Shown: one piece after another, positions 11,350 through 20,957 of the stretch
How positions within the stretch are numbered: the stretch's first letter is position 1
How the letters are laid out: the number at the start of each line of letters is the position of its first letter
Assembly (NCBI RefSeq): GCF_030814435.1
Contig: NZ_JAUSUW010000009.1
Location: forward strand, 62,001 to 126,000
Direction: 5' to 3'
DNA: 64,000 nucleotides
Origin: Peteryoungia aggregata LMG 23059
Lineage (GTDB): Bacteria > Pseudomonadota > Alphaproteobacteria > Rhizobiales > Rhizobiaceae
The notes under the pieces: generated by a model
The model's database searches: none
Seen by the model: only the letters and a program-made list of their open reading frames with translations
What the model was told of the DNA's origin: nothing
Program-made: the position numbers and the translations under genes

Positions 11350-11542
11350 GGATTGCATTTCCGGGAATAGCATCAAAAAGAGAGGGCCGACCTTCATCAT
11401 GAAACCGGCCAAGCGTCAAGTTTTTGAGGCATTCGCGCGGGCTTTCCGCGCCTACGCTTGCCATCGTCTAAGGCTGCGATTAACCCCTTGCAGAAAGTTC
11501 TGGTGACGCCAGATATCGAGCAGATCAAAACGAGGGTTTGGC

Positions 11543-12202
11543 ATGTCAGTTGAAGAGCGGCTTCAGGACGTTCGGGACAAAATCGCGAAGGCAGCTGAAG
11601 AAGCAGGTCGTGAGCCGGATTCGGTTTCGCTCGTTGCTGTGTCGAAAACCTTCGATGCAGAGCATATCAGGCCGACGATCGAAGCGGGACAGCGCGTGTT
11701 CGGTGAAAACCGGGTGCAGGAAGCGCAGGGCAAATGGCCAGCCTTGAAGGCCGAAACACCTACCATCGAATTGCATCTCATCGGCCCCCTTCAGTCGAAC
11801 AAGGCCGCCGATGCCGTGGCGTTTTTTGATGTCGTCGAGACTGTCGATCGCGAGAAAATCGCGCATGCACTTGCAGAGGAAGTGAAACAGCAGGGGCGCA
11901 GCATTCGCTTCTACATTCAGGTCAACACGGGGCTTGAACCGCAGAAGGCCGGGATCGCGCCCGACGATGTGGCAGCGTTCGTCGCGCTCTGCCGGGATGA
12001 ACTGGGAATGCAGATCGAGGGGCTCATGTGCATCCCGCCGGTCGATGAAAACCCGGGCCCGCATTTTGCATTGCTTGCAAAGCTTGCCGGCGAAAACGGT
12101 CTCGAGAAGTTGTCGATGGGCATGTCGGGTGATTTCGAGACCGCCATCGGCTTCGGGGCAACCAGTGTGCGTGTCGGTTCGGCGATTTTTGGCACACGTT
12201 AA
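11543..12202 (+). CDS. YggS-family pyridoxal phosphate homeostasis protein
   Basis: Single-domain PLP-binding protein (YggS/PROSC family) that buffers pyridoxal phosphate; no catalytic reaction is established for the family. The 219-residue product has the family VAVSKTF motif with the PLP lysine at Lys35, GENRVQEA, the HLIGPLQSNK segment and the C-terminal SMGMSGDFETAI phosphate-binding loop. It is divergent from leuS and followed by a 110-bp gap containing a strongly paired RNA leader for the next gene. No obvious terminator separates the two, so read-through is possible. Confidence 0.93.
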   Translation: MSVEERLQDVRDKIAKAAEEAGREPDSVSLVAVSKTFDAEHIRPTIEAGQRVFGENRVQEAQGKWPALKAETPTIELHLIGPLQSNKAADAVAFFDVVETVDREKIAHALAEEVKQQGRSIRFYIQVNTGLEPQKAGIAPDDVAAFVALCRDELGMQIEGLMCIPPVDENPGPHFALLAKLAGENGLEKLSMGMSGDFETAIGFGATSVRVGSAIFGTR

Positions 12203-12254
12203 GTCGCCTTAGACCTTCGGCATAGCGCTTTGGTCTCTCTTCCCTCCTCTCTTC

Positions 12255-12312
12255 GTCGATCCTAACATGACGGCAAAGGCGAAAGCCGAAGCGTTGTCAT
12301 GGGAGGATCGAC
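12255..12312 (+). promoter_or_regulatory. Long hairpin sequestering the ribosome binding site of the acyl-CoA synthetase gene
   Basis: GTCGATCCT (12255-12263) pairs perfectly with AGGATCGAC (12304-12312). Inside it, CATGAC (12266-12271) pairs with GTCATG (12296-12301), and the apex contains GGCGAAAGCC, a GNRA-type mini-hairpin. The GGGAGGA Shine-Dalgarno for the ATG at 12313 lies in the right arm. A short out-of-frame reading frame starts at ATG 12267 within the structure. This could be translational control or an RNA thermometer-like element; function is inferred. Confidence 0.5.
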
Positions 12313-14250
12313 ATGCGCGACAGTTATCAGGACATCTATGATTCCTGGAGGGCCAACCCGGAGGGCTTTTGGGGCGGCGTGGCGGAGGAGATCCATTGGT
12401 ACAAAGCGCCGGAGGTCGTCTTCGATCCTTCACAAGGCAGCTACGGTCGCTGGTTTTCCGGTGGTGAGACCAATACCTGCTTCAACTGCATCGACCGCCA
12501 CATTGAGACAGGACGCGGGGCGGAGACCGCGGTCATCTATGATAGTCCGATGACCGGGCAGACGGCCCGCTATAGCTATGATGACGTGTTGATCGAGGTC
12601 TCGGCGATTGCCGCCGTGCTGCGCAATCATGGCGTCGGCAAGGGTGATCGCGTCATCATCTATATGCCGATGATCCCCGAAGCCGTCTTCTCCATGCTCG
12701 CATGCGCGCGCATCGGTGCCGTGCATTCCGTGGTCTTTGGCGGATTTGCGGCGCACGAGCTTGCCACGCGTATCGATGATTCCGGGGCCAAGGTCGTGAT
12801 CGGCGCGAGCTGCGGTCTGGAGCCGGGGCGTATCGTTCCCTACAAGCCACTGCTCGACCAGGCGATTGACATGGCCAAGGTCAAACCCGATTTCTGCCTT
12901 ATCCTGCAGCGTGACCAATATCATGCGCCGTTGCGCTATGAGCACGGCGATGTGGATCTCGCCCAGGCGATCGAGCAGGAAAAGGTCAACGGGACCAAAG
13001 TCGATTGCGTGCCAGTGGCGGCAACCGATCCGCTCTATATCCTCTACACATCCGGGACGACGGGCCAACCCAAAGGCGTTGTGCGCGACAATGGCGGTCA
13101 CATGGTCGCCCTCAACTGGACCATGAAGAATGTCTATGGCGTCAAGCCGGGTGAGGTCTTCTGGGCGGCATCGGATATCGGTTGGGTTGTCGGGCATTCC
13201 TACATCGTCTATGGCCCGCTGCTGGCTGGCAACGCGACAGTCATCTTCGAAGGCAAGCCCGTGGGTACACCGGACGCTGGCACCTTCTGGCGCGTGGTGA
13301 GCGATCATGACGTCAAAGTGCTGTTCACTGCTCCGACGGCATTCCGCGCGATCCGTCGCGACGATCCCGAAGGCGACCATGTCGCCCGCTATGACCTATC
13401 CGGGTTGCGCGCCCTGTTTCTTGCAGGCGAGCGGGCGGACCCGGAAACCCTGAAATGGGCGGAGCGGATCCTCAAAATTCCTGTTATCGATCATTGGTGG
13501 CAGACGGAGACCGGCTGGGCCATCGCCGCCAACCCGGCGGGTCTTGGACTGCTTCCCGTGAAACACGGATCACCGACCAAGGCTATGCCCGGCTATGCGC
13601 TCGATGTTCTCGATGATGCCGGCCATCCGGTGGCCCCTGGCACGCTCGGCAATATCGTTGCAAAGCTGCCCCTACCCCCGGGTTGCCTGGTTACCTTCTG
13701 GAATGCCGACGAACGTTTCCGGACCTCGTGCCTCGAAGAATTCCCCGGCTACTACAAGACGGCTGATGCCGGAGTGATCGACGAGGACGGTTATGTCTTC
13801 GTTATGGCCCGCACCGACGACATCATCAATTGCGCGGGCCACCGCCTCTCGACCGGCGGGATGGAAGAAGTCTGCGCCATGCATCCCGATGTGGCCGAAT
13901 GCGCTGTCATCGGTATCGCCGACGACCTCAAGGGCCAGATCCCCTGCGGCTTCCTCGTGTTGAAGAAAAACGTCCACCGCGACCATGCCCTGATCTCCAA
14001 GGAAGTCGTTCAGCTGGTGCGGGACGAGATCGGCCCGGTGGCTGCCTTCAAGATGGTGTTGATGGTAGATCGTCTGCCGAAAACGCGTTCAGGCAAGATC
14101 CTGCGTGGCACCATGCAGAAGATCGCCGATGGTCTGCCCTGGAAGATGCCGGCGACCATCGACGATCCCGCGATCCTCGACGAGATCACCTCCGTCTTGC
14201 AAGCGCATGGTCAGGTTCCTGCCGTCGCGAAGACAGCTGTGATCGTGTGA
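12313..14250 (+). CDS. Propionyl-CoA synthetase type acyl-CoA ligase (PrpE-like)
   Basis: AMP-forming short-chain acyl-CoA synthetase converting a short acid such as propionate, ATP and CoA to acyl-CoA. The 645-residue protein has the N-terminal acetyl-CoA synthetase extension (YDSWRANPEGFWG), the AMP-binding loop YTSGTTGQPKGV (about 245-256), the WWQTETG core motif and the C-terminal KTRSGKILRG with the reversibly acetylatable Lys595. It differs from the acetyl-CoA synthetase at 15256 and fits the propionate-type branch, though the substrate is not proven. It is preceded by a structured leader that covers its ribosome binding site and is convergent with trcR. Confidence 0.85.
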   Translation: MRDSYQDIYDSWRANPEGFWGGVAEEIHWYKAPEVVFDPSQGSYGRWFSGGETNTCFNCIDRHIETGRGAETAVIYDSPMTGQTARYSYDDVLIEVSAIAAVLRNHGVGKGDRVIIYMPMIPEAVFSMLACARIGAVHSVVFGGFAAHELATRIDDSGAKVVIGASCGLEPGRIVPYKPLLDQAIDMAKVKPDFCLILQRDQYHAPLRYEHGDVDLAQAIEQEKVNGTKVDCVPVAATDPLYILYTSGTTGQPKGVVRDNGGHMVALNWTMKNVYGVKPGEVFWAASDIGWVVGHSYIVYGPLLAGNATVIFEGKPVGTPDAGTFWRVVSDHDVKVLFTAPTAFRAIRRDDPEGDHVARYDLSGLRALFLAGERADPETLKWAERILKIPVIDHWWQTETGWAIAANPAGLGLLPVKHGSPTKAMPGYALDVLDDAGHPVAPGTLGNIVAKLPLPPGCLVTFWNADERFRTSCLEEFPGYYKTADAGVIDEDGYVFVMARTDDIINCAGHRLSTGGMEEVCAMHPDVAECAVIGIADDLKGQIPCGFLVLKKNVHRDHALISKEVVQLVRDEIGPVAAFKMVLMVDRLPKTRSGKILRGTMQKIADGLPWKMPATIDDPAILDEITSVLQAHGQVPAVAKTAVIV

Positions 14251-14265
14251 CCTGAATTCGAGACA

Positions 14266-14300
14266 ATAAAAAACCCCGGCTGCCATGGGCGGCCGGGGCT
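14266..14300 (-). terminator. Rho-independent terminator of trcR
   Basis: On the minus strand GC-rich arms GCCCCGGC and GCCGGGGT form a stem (14274-14280 with 14292-14298, extended by GCC/GGC) followed directly by TTTTTTATT. It lies 20 bp beyond the trcR stop; the plus side lacks a T-run. Confidence 0.85.
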
Positions 14301-14320
14301 GAATTCGTCGATCAGGCAGC

Positions 14321-15022
14321 TCAGTACTGATCGTCTTCGTCGTCGTTGCGACGGTCGGACTTCAGCGACTGGAGCTTGGCGAAGACGGCGTTTGCGTCAA
14401 TTTCCTTCTCTTCCTCGCGCTCATAGCTGAAACCGACATTCTCGGTTTCGCTTGCAGACTGCAAGGTCGCGCCGAGTTCGGCAGCGGTCGGCAGCGGACG
14501 GCCCTTGGAGGCCTTTTCGACTTCCAGGTCGAGGTCGATCTGGCTGCAGAGGCCGAGCGTCACAGGATCCATTGGCGTCAGATTGGCAGAATTCCAGTGG
14601 GTGCGGTCACGGATCTGCTCGATCGTCGACTTGGTGGTGCCGACGAGACGGGAAATCTGGGCGTCCTTCAGTTCAGCATGGTTGCGAACCAGCCAGAGAA
14701 TGGCATTCGGGCGATCCTGGCGCTTCGAAACCGGGGTGTAACGCGGGCCGCGGCGCTTCGAGTCCGGCACGCGAACCTTCGGCTCGGAGATCTTGAGCTT
14801 GTAGTTCACGTCCTTTTCGGCGCGGGCGATCTCGTCACGCGAGAGCTGGCCGGTCGCGATCGGGTCCAGACCCTTGATGCCCTGCGCTGCTTCGCCGTCC
14901 GCAATCGCCTTCACCTCAAGCGGGTGCAGTTTGCAGAACTGCGCGATCTGGTCGAATGACAGCGCGGTATTGTCGACGAGCCATACAGCGGTCGCCTTCG
15001 GCATGAGCAGTGTCTGGGCCAT
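14321..15022 (-). CDS. trcR: Cell cycle transcriptional regulator TrcR (DUF1013)
   Basis: Alphaproteobacterial TrcR/DUF1013 family, linked to cell-cycle transcription in Caulobacter. The 233-residue product starts MAQTLLMPKATAVWLVDNT, followed by a helix-turn-helix-like segment (LSFDQIAQFCKLHP) and a second one (AQISRLVGTTKSTIEQI). An acidic, charged C-terminal tail ends DDEDDQY. It stands alone on the minus strand between two acyl-CoA synthetase genes and has its own terminator. Its promoter must lie in the 233-bp gap to acsA. The family assignment is firm from the distinctive N-terminus; the regulon here is unknown. Confidence 0.9.
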   Translation of the reverse strand: MAQTLLMPKATAVWLVDNTALSFDQIAQFCKLHPLEVKAIADGEAAQGIKGLDPIATGQLSRDEIARAEKDVNYKLKISEPKVRVPDSKRRGPRYTPVSKRQDRPNAILWLVRNHAELKDAQISRLVGTTKSTIEQIRDRTHWNSANLTPMDPVTLGLCSQIDLDLEVEKASKGRPLPTAAELGATLQSASETENVGFSYEREEEKEIDANAVFAKLQSLKSDRRNDDEDDQY

Positions 15023-15255
15023 GGATACAATCCTTCTGAGGGTCCGCGCCGGTTGTCGCGAGCCGTGGGTTTAAACCACTATTTCCGGGAATTCGGCGTC
15101 CTTATAGCGATTATGTAACGAAATTGCAATTCGCGAAGTCACGAATGACCTTTGTCTAATTGCTGGCCATTTTTCACCTGCTATGAATGTCGGCGATAGG
15201 CCGGGGAGGACGGTCCTGGTCGCCAGTAGTGGCCCGTCAACATGAGGAGGAATTC
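15023..15255. other. Divergent intergenic region between trcR and acsA
   Basis: This 233-bp AT-richer stretch separates two divergent genes and must hold both promoters. It contains an 8-bp palindrome TTCGCGAA near 15130 and ends in a strong AGGAGGAA ribosome binding site for acsA. I see no small gene or convincing structured RNA in it. Confidence 0.5.
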
Positions 15256-17208
15256 ATGTCAGCCAAAACCTATCCGGTGCTGAAATCGGCAAAAGTCCGC
15301 GCCCTTATCGACGATGACAAGTACCAGAAATGGTATCAGGAGAGCATCGAAGACCCAGAGAAGTTCTGGGGAAAGCATGGCAAGCGTATCGACTGGTTCA
15401 AGCCTTATACGAAGGTCAAGAACACCTCCTTCAAGGGCAAGGTCCCGGTGAAGTGGTTTGAGGATGGTCTGACTAACGTCTCCTACAACTGCATCGACCG
15501 TCACCTGAAGACGCATGGCGAACGCACCGCCATCATCTGGGAAGGTGACAATCCCTATATCGACAAGAAGATCACCTATAACGAGCTTTACGAGCATGTT
15601 TGCCGCATGGCGAACGTCCTGAAAAAGCACGGCGTCAAGAAGGGTGACCGCGTCACCATCTACATGCCGATGATTCCGGAAGCGACCTATGCGATGCTGG
15701 CTTGCGCCCGTATCGGCGCCATCCATTCGGTTGTTTTTGGAGGCTTCTCGCCGGAAGCGCTCGCCGGTCGTATCGTCGACTGTGAGTCGACCTTTGTGAT
15801 CACTTGCGACGAAGGCGTGCGCGGCGGAAAGCCGGTGCCCCTCAAGGAAAACACTGACATCGCGATCGATATCGCCGCCAAGCAATATGTCATCGTCAAC
15901 AAGGTTCTGGTCGTGCGCCGCACCGGCGGCAAGATCGGCTGGGCACCGGGCCGCGACATCTGGCATCACCAGGAAGTGCATACGGTCAAGGCCGAATGCC
16001 CGCCGGTGAAGATGAAGGCGGAAGATCCGCTGTTCATCCTCTACACCTCTGGCTCGACCGGCAAACCGAAGGGCGTCATGCACACGACGGGCGGCTATCT
16101 TGTCTATGCCTCGATGACGCATGAATATGTCTTCGACTATCACGATGGTGACATCTACTGGTGCACGGCCGATGTCGGCTGGGTCACCGGCCATTCCTAC
16201 ATCGTCTATGGCCCGCTTTCGAACTGCGCGACGACGCTGATGTTTGAAGGCGTTCCCAACTTCCCTGACCAGGGACGGTTCTGGGAAGTAATCGAGAAGC
16301 ACAAGGTCAACATCTTCTACACGGCGCCGACAGCCATCCGCTCGCTGATGGGCGCCGGCGACGACTTCGTGAAGCGTTCGGACCGCTCGTCGCTGCGCCT
16401 TCTCGGTTCGGTCGGTGAGCCGATCAATCCGGAAGCGTGGGAATGGTATTACAACGTCGTCGGCGAGCAGAAGTCACCCGTCGTTGATACCTGGTGGCAG
16501 ACGGAAACGGGTGGCATCATGATCACACCGCTGCCCGGTGCCACGGCCCTGAAGCCAGGTTCCGCGACCAAGCCATTTTTTGGTGTGAAGCCAGAACTGG
16601 TGGATAACGAAGGAAATGTCCTCGAAGGTGCCACCGACGGCAATCTCTGCATCACCGACAGTTGGCCAGGCCAGGCGCGTTCCGTTTACGGCGACCACGA
16701 CCGCTACGTGCAGACCTACTTTTCGACTTATAAGGGCAAGTATTTCACCGGTGATGGCTGCCGCCGTGATGAAGATGGATACTACTGGATCACCGGGCGT
16801 GTCGACGACGTGCTCAACGTCTCGGGTCACCGTCTTGGGACTGCGGAAGTCGAATCGGCCCTCGTATCGCACCATCTCGTGTCCGAAGCTGCGGTGGTGG
16901 GTTATCCGCATTCCATCAAGGGGCAGGGCATATACTGCTACGTCACTCTGATGTCTGGCCACGAAGGCAATGATGCGCTCCGGGCCGATCTGGTGAAACA
17001 TGTCCGTACGGAAATCGGACCAATCGCGACGCCGGACAAGATCCAGTTCGCACCAGGCCTTCCGAAGACACGCTCGGGCAAGATCATGCGCCGCATCCTG
17101 CGCAAGATCGCCGAAGATGATTTCGGCGCGCTGGGGGATACCTCAACACTGGCCGATCCCGCTGTTGTCGACGACCTGATCGCCAATCGCCAGAACAAGA
17201 TCGCCTAA
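15256..17208 (+). CDS. acsA: Acetyl-CoA synthetase
   Basis: AMP-forming ligase making acetyl-CoA from acetate, ATP and CoA. The 650-residue protein starts at ATG 15256 after AGGAGGAA; the open frame to 15187 looks like leader sequence. Motifs include [12 protein letters not shown] (about 263-274), the WWQTETGG core, [14 protein letters not shown] and the C-terminal [10 protein letters not shown] with Lys609, the residue acetylated by protein acetyltransferases in Salmonella Acs. Length and N-terminal extension match acetyl-CoA synthetase exactly. It is preceded by its own promoter region and followed by a hairpin shared with the convergent excalibur gene. Confidence 0.96.
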   Translation: MSAKTYPVLKSAKVRALIDDDKYQKWYQESIEDPEKFWGKHGKRIDWFKPYTKVKNTSFKGKVPVKWFEDGLTNVSYNCIDRHLKTHGERTAIIWEGDNPYIDKKITYNELYEHVCRMANVLKKHGVKKGDRVTIYMPMIPEATYAMLACARIGAIHSVVFGGFSPEALAGRIVDCESTFVITCDEGVRGGKPVPLKENTDIAIDIAAKQYVIVNKVLVVRRTGGKIGWAPGRDIWHHQEVHTVKAECPPVKMKAEDPLFILYTSGSTGKPKGVMHTTGGYLVYASMTHEYVFDYHDGDIYWCTADVGWVTGHSYIVYGPLSNCATTLMFEGVPNFPDQGRFWEVIEKHKVNIFYTAPTAIRSLMGAGDDFVKRSDRSSLRLLGSVGEPINPEAWEWYYNVVGEQKSPVVDTWWQTETGGIMITPLPGATALKPGSATKPFFGVKPELVDNEGNVLEGATDGNLCITDSWPGQARSVYGDHDRYVQTYFSTYKGKYFTGDGCRRDEDGYYWITGRVDDVLNVSGHRLGTAEVESALVSHHLVSEAAVVGYPHSIKGQGIYCYVTLMSGHEGNDALRADLVKHVRTEIGPIATPDKIQFAPGLPKTRSGKIMRRILRKIAEDDFGALGDTSTLADPAVVDDLIANRQNKIA

Positions 17209-17221
17209 AATCAAAAGATTC

Positions 17222-17249
17222 CACCGGGAGCCAACCCAGGCTCCCGGTG
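17222..17249. terminator. Hairpin between convergent acsA and the excalibur gene
   Basis: CACCGGGAGCC (17222-17232) and GGCTCCCGGTG (17239-17249) form a perfect 11-bp stem with a 6-nt loop. On the minus strand it is followed by a T-rich stretch (TCTTTTGATTTT), so it probably ends the minus-strand gene; it may act both ways. Confidence 0.7.
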
Positions 17250-17252
17250 CCC

Positions 17253-17522
17253 TCAACATCCAATGGAGCGGCGGATTTCATTCACCTGCTGCTGCGTGGA
17301 GCAGACATTCTCGCAGGGGATGCCGTCATTGTCGGCGTCGGCCATGCGGTAGCCGTTGCACCACAGGACGACTGCTTCCTCACAACTGGACACTTGTTTG
17401 CAGGTGCGTGCCGCCATCTGTGTTTCTGTTGCTTGCGCTGCAATTGTCTGGGCCTGAAACAATGCGGGCACCAAAAGCAGACAAAATACACAACGATTCA
17501 GGGCGTTTTGATCACGGGTCAT
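17253..17522 (-). CDS. Secreted excalibur calcium-binding domain protein
   Basis: An 89-residue protein with a hydrophobic signal segment (CVFCLLLVPALF, AIAAQA-type processing region) and a C-terminal excalibur domain: paired cysteines around CKQVSSCEEA, the DADNDGIPCENVC calcium-loop-like core and a final Cys. Excalibur domains bind calcium and often accompany extracellular nucleases. I start at ATG 17522 to give a compact signal peptide; the frame is open 16 codons upstream. It lies 63 bp downstream of, and on the same strand as, a secreted nuclease-fold protein, so the two may work together. The exact role is unknown. Confidence 0.75.
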   Translation of the reverse strand: MTRDQNALNRCVFCLLLVPALFQAQTIAAQATETQMAARTCKQVSSCEEAVVLWCNGYRMADADNDGIPCENVCSTQQQVNEIRRSIGC

Positions 17523-17585
17523 GGGGTGAAAAGCAGCTCCGCACTTGGGCTGTCCAGAAACCGCTCTCAACCTGGAGACGTGTGT

Positions 17586-18035
17586 TCAGTCTGGGCAGAC
17601 TGGACGCGCCTTCCGTTTCCCCTGGTAGGGCTCTGCAAGACCCCGCTGTAGCAGTTCTTCCGCCAGATCGGTGCCGTTCTCCGTCATCAGCGTCGCAACG
17701 ACCCTGCCGAAATACTTGTCACCGCTGATGGCGGTCAGCGTGACGGTATGATGGTCCATCATCATTGCCAGAAGAGCTTGTTTTGCTTCCTGCGCCGACT
17801 GGCGGAAGGCGGCACAACTCGAATTGATTTCGGCCGAATCGATGCCTCGCAAGCGAACATAGGTGCGTATCCGCTGGTTCGGCCAAGGCTTGGCATCGAC
17901 GAGAACCGTGTCTCCATCAATGACGCGAACGACATCGGCCTGCACGGGCCCAAACATATCGGCAGCCAGCGCTGGGACGGAAAACCCCAGAGATAAACTC
18001 AGCAATCCGATCTCAAGCAGCTTGTTCTGGAACAT
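17586..18035 (-). CDS. Secreted thermonuclease-family (SNase-fold) protein
   Basis: A 149-residue product with an N-terminal signal peptide (LLSLSLGFSVPALAA) followed by a staphylococcal-nuclease fold: VIDGDTVLVD, YVRLRGIDSAE and the GRVVA strand near the end. The RLRGID and E residues correspond to the catalytic region of the family. I start at ATG 18035; a TTG at 18077 with an AAAGGA upstream is also in frame and would add 14 residues in front of the signal peptide. It is probably an exported nuclease or a nuclease-like protein. It lies between a DUF1674 gene and an excalibur gene on the same strand. Confidence 0.78.
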   Translation of the reverse strand: MFQNKLLEIGLLSLSLGFSVPALAADMFGPVQADVVRVIDGDTVLVDAKPWPNQRIRTYVRLRGIDSAEINSSCAAFRQSAQEAKQALLAMMMDHHTVTLTAISGDKYFGRVVATLMTENGTDLAEELLQRGLAEPYQGKRKARPVCPD

Positions 18036-18086
18036 GGTAGGAACATATTCCACAAACAGGCGCCCATCAATAGGCAATTATTCCTT

Positions 18087-18293
18087 TCAGAAATCGATAG
18101 CGCGTCCCTTGATCTCCCAGTCACCAAACCGCGCGGGATCCGCGCCACCGCGCCCGCCGACTTCAGGTGGCATGTTGTGGCTTGTTTCCCGGCGTCGACG
18201 TTCTTCTGCCTCGGCAAGCGCTCGTTTTGCAGCCGGGCTCAATTCTCGCGGCTGTTCGCCAGGGGAGACTTCGGCTTCACGATCTTCTGACAT
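18087..18293 (-). CDS. DUF1674 protein (SdhAF4-like)
   Basis: A 68-residue charged protein ending GGADPARFGDWEIKGRAIDF, the conserved C-terminal signature of DUF1674. The family includes the mitochondrial succinate dehydrogenase assembly factor 4, which binds flavinylated SdhA. The N-terminal half is low-complexity and Ala/Glu/Arg-rich, as usual. Start is ATG 18293, divergent from htpX. No succinate dehydrogenase genes are in the window, so the role is inferred from family only. Confidence 0.8.
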   Translation of the reverse strand: MSEDREAEVSPGEQPRELSPAAKRALAEAEERRRRETSHNMPPEVGGRGGADPARFGDWEIKGRAIDF

Positions 18294-18333
18294 TATATCG
18301 ACCTCTGCTGGGACGGCATTTCATGTCCAAACA

Positions 18334-18362
18334 TTGAAATTGGGATGCCCGCTTTTTAAATC
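18334..18362 (+). promoter_or_regulatory. Candidate promoter of htpX
   Basis: TTGAAA (18334-18339), a 17-bp spacer and TAAATC (18357-18362) form a plausible sigma-70-like or heat-shock-type promoter 58 bp before the htpX start, in the divergent gap with the DUF1674 gene. The -10 element is weak, so this is tentative. Confidence 0.35.
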
Positions 18363-18419
18363 AACATGCAGAAACGGCAATAGATCAGCCGTCTCGCCGT
18401 TGCCGGAGGAGCAAGACCC

Positions 18420-19382
18420 ATGAATACCATGCGTACCGCAATGCTGCTCGCCTTCATGACTGCCCTTTTCATGGGCGTCGGCTTCATGATCGGCGGTCGT
18501 AGCGGCATGATGATCGCCTTCGTCATCGCGGCGGGCATGAACTTCTTCTCCTATTGGAATTCCGACAAGATGGTGCTTCGGGCCTATCGGGCCCAACAGG
18601 TCGATGAACGAACAGCGCCGGAGTTCTATGGAATGGTGCGAGACCTAGCCCGCAATGCAGGCCTGCCTATGCCCAAGGTCTATGTCTTCGACAGCCCGCA
18701 GCCGAATGCATTTGCCACTGGGCGTAATCCAGAGAATGCGGCTGTTGCCGCTTCGACAGGCCTGCTGCAGCGTTTGACGCCGGAGGAAGTCGCTGGTGTC
18801 ATGGCGCATGAACTGGCGCATATCGAGAATCGCGACACCCTTACCATGACCATCACCGCGACCCTCGCCGGTGCGATTTCGATGCTGTCGAACTTCGCTT
18901 TCCTATTCTCGAGCGGTCGTGACAATCGCAACAATCCCTTTGGTTTCATCGGTGTGATCATCGCCATGATCGTGGCGCCACTTGCGGCCATGCTGGTCCA
19001 GATGGCGATCAGCCGGACACGCGAATACGCGGCTGACCGTCGTGGCGCCGAGATCTGTGGCCAGCCGCGCTGGCTGGCTTCTGCGCTTCAGAAGATCGCC
19101 GGCGATGCCGCGCAGATCGAGAACCAGGAAGCCGAGCGCAATCCTGCAACAGCACACATGTTCATCATCAATCCCTTGAATGGCCAGAGGATGGACAATC
19201 TCTTCTCGACGCATCCCAATACCCGGAACCGCATCGAGGCGCTTTTGGCGATGACCGATATCTCGGTCGGGGGATCGACGCCGCCGTCCCCCCCTGTTAA
19301 GGCAACGCGCATTGCGCGTTCCGTTCCGACCACGGGTTGGGGACGCGGCAAAGCCGAACCACCCAAGGGACCATGGTCTTGA
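18420..19382 (+). CDS. htpX: Membrane zinc metalloprotease HtpX
   Basis: Inner-membrane M48 protease for quality control of membrane proteins. The 320-residue product has two N-terminal membrane helices (about 7-25 and 29-46), the zinc motif HELAH at 130-134, two further hydrophobic segments (about 145-165 and 175-200), an [10 protein letters not shown] segment supplying the third zinc ligand, and a soluble, Pro-rich tail. It starts at ATG 18420 just after GGAGGAGCAAG. The last 10 bp overlap the next gene, an RsmB-type methyltransferase, so the two are likely co-transcribed. Confidence 0.94.
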   Translation: MNTMRTAMLLAFMTALFMGVGFMIGGRSGMMIAFVIAAGMNFFSYWNSDKMVLRAYRAQQVDERTAPEFYGMVRDLARNAGLPMPKVYVFDSPQPNAFATGRNPENAAVAASTGLLQRLTPEEVAGVMAHELAHIENRDTLTMTITATLAGAISMLSNFAFLFSSGRDNRNNPFGFIGVIIAMIVAPLAAMLVQMAISRTREYAADRRGAEICGQPRWLASALQKIAGDAAQIENQEAERNPATAHMFIINPLNGQRMDNLFSTHPNTRNRIEALLAMTDISVGGSTPPSPPVKATRIARSVPTTGWGRGKAEPPKGPWS

Positions 19383-20764
19383 ACGACACACCGACTGGCA
19401 AGCCGAAGAAGAAGATAAGGGATGGCAACAAGGGGCATCGCGGACCCTCGTCTCGGCCGGTTTTGAAACCAGGACTGGAGGCCCGTCTCGCTGCGAGCCG
19501 ACTTCTTGCTGCCGTCGTCGACCGTAAGACATCACTCGATGGAATGCTTGATCCCGAACATGGGAACCCGGCGTTCCTCGCGCTTAATGACGCTGACAGA
19601 GGTCTCGTCAAGGCGATCCTTCAGAGCGCCCTGCGCCACCTGCCGCGTATTGAAGCGATCATCGGCCAGTTGCTGGACACACCCTTGCCGGAGGGTGCCC
19701 GGTCTCTCCATCACCTGTTGGTCGTTGCTGCCGCGCAGATGCTTTATCTCGATGTTCCGGATCATTCGGCCGTGGATCTCGCAGTGGAGCAGGCTAGCAG
19801 TGACCCGCGGAGTCGGCGCTTTTCCAAGCTTGTAAATGCTGTCCTCAGGCGAATCGGGCGCGAGAAGGCATCACTTCTCACCGCCGTCGAAGAAATCCCC
19901 TGCATGCCGGACTGGTTCATGCGACGCCTTTCTGAGGTGTATGGTGAGGAGCATGCCTTGGCGATCGCAAGCTCGCAGCTCGCTCCACCGACAATCGACC
20001 TGACAGTCAAGCAGGATCCTGCTGCATGGGCGGAGAAGCTGGGTGGTCAGCTCATGCCCAATGGTACCGTCCGCCTGGATCGCTTCCGTGGCTCGGTGAC
20101 CGCTCTCGATGGTTTCGATGACGGTTCCTGGTGGGTGCAGGATGTGGCCGCCGCCATCCCGGCCAAACTGTTTGGGGACCTGACTGGAAAACGCGTTGCT
20201 GATCTCTGCGCCGCACCCGGCGGCAAAACGGCTCAGTTGGTGCTTGCCGGCGGCAACGTCTTGGCCGTCGAGCAATCAGCGTCGCGGCTGAAGCGCCTCG
20301 AAGCCAACCTGGCGCGTCTGCGGTTGTCCGCCGAAACCCTTTGTGTAAACCTCCTTGAGATCAGCGATCGCGGCGTCTTCGATGCGATTCTGCTGGATGC
20401 TCCCTGCTCGTCCACCGGTACCACGCGCCGCCATCCCGACGTGCTTTGGACGAAGGACGCGGCTGACATCGCCAAGCTCGCGGCCTTGCAGGAGAAGCTC
20501 CTGCGTCATGCGGTGACCTTGCTCAAGCCCGGTGGTCGACTCGTGTTTTCCAACTGTTCCATCGATCCTTCCGAGGGCGAGAACCTGGTCGATCGTGTTC
20601 TCATGGATGATCGGAGCTTAAAACTTGAGCTGGTGCAGCCGGCCGACTGGCCGGGCCTCGAGGAGGCCATCACTGCCAGGGGCGAGTTTCGCACAACACC
20701 CGCCATGCTTGCTGAGCAGGGTGGTGTCGACGGCTTCTACGCCTGTGTCATTGCTAAAATTTAA
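19373..20764 (+). CDS. RsmB/NOP2/Sun-family rRNA cytosine-C5 methyltransferase
   Basis: Probable SAM-dependent m5C methyltransferase of 16S rRNA. The 463-residue product has an N-terminal NusB-like helical domain (about 40-160), then a Rossmann methyltransferase domain with [11 protein letters not shown], the catalytic [16 protein letters not shown] motif and the second cysteine in FSNCS near the C-terminus. I start at ATG 19373 with AAGGGA upstream, inside the end of htpX; an in-frame upstream start at 19337 would extend it by 12 residues. NusB fusion and both cysteines are typical of RsmB, but rhizobia carry paralogues, so the exact target base is not certain. Confidence 0.9.
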   Translation: MVLNDTPTGKPKKKIRDGNKGHRGPSSRPVLKPGLEARLAASRLLAAVVDRKTSLDGMLDPEHGNPAFLALNDADRGLVKAILQSALRHLPRIEAIIGQLLDTPLPEGARSLHHLLVVAAAQMLYLDVPDHSAVDLAVEQASSDPRSRRFSKLVNAVLRRIGREKASLLTAVEEIPCMPDWFMRRLSEVYGEEHALAIASSQLAPPTIDLTVKQDPAAWAEKLGGQLMPNGTVRLDRFRGSVTALDGFDDGSWWVQDVAAAIPAKLFGDLTGKRVADLCAAPGGKTAQLVLAGGNVLAVEQSASRLKRLEANLARLRLSAETLCVNLLEISDRGVFDAILLDAPCSSTGTTRRHPDVLWTKDAADIAKLAALQEKLLRHAVTLLKPGGRLVFSNCSIDPSEGENLVDRVLMDDRSLKLELVQPADWPGLEEAITARGEFRTTPAMLAEQGGVDGFYACVIAKI

Positions 20765-20957
20765 CTAATATCTGAATAAAGCTGTTGGGAAGTCTGCGCG
20801 GATGCCATCGGTGGCTCTGCGGGGGCCACGCCTGACGCTATGAGCTACAATTTCGCGCCGTCGGATGATCGGTGCCGGGAAGTCCGAATCTCCGGCTCGC
20901 AATCTGTCGGGATCACGGAAATAGCCGGATCATCATGATTCGGTGACAGGGACCAGT

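Noticed and set aside
13551..13566. parS-like sequence inside the acyl-CoA synthetase gene
   Set aside because: Only 14 of 16 bases match and the essential central CACGTG is broken (CCCGTG); it is explained by coding sequence.
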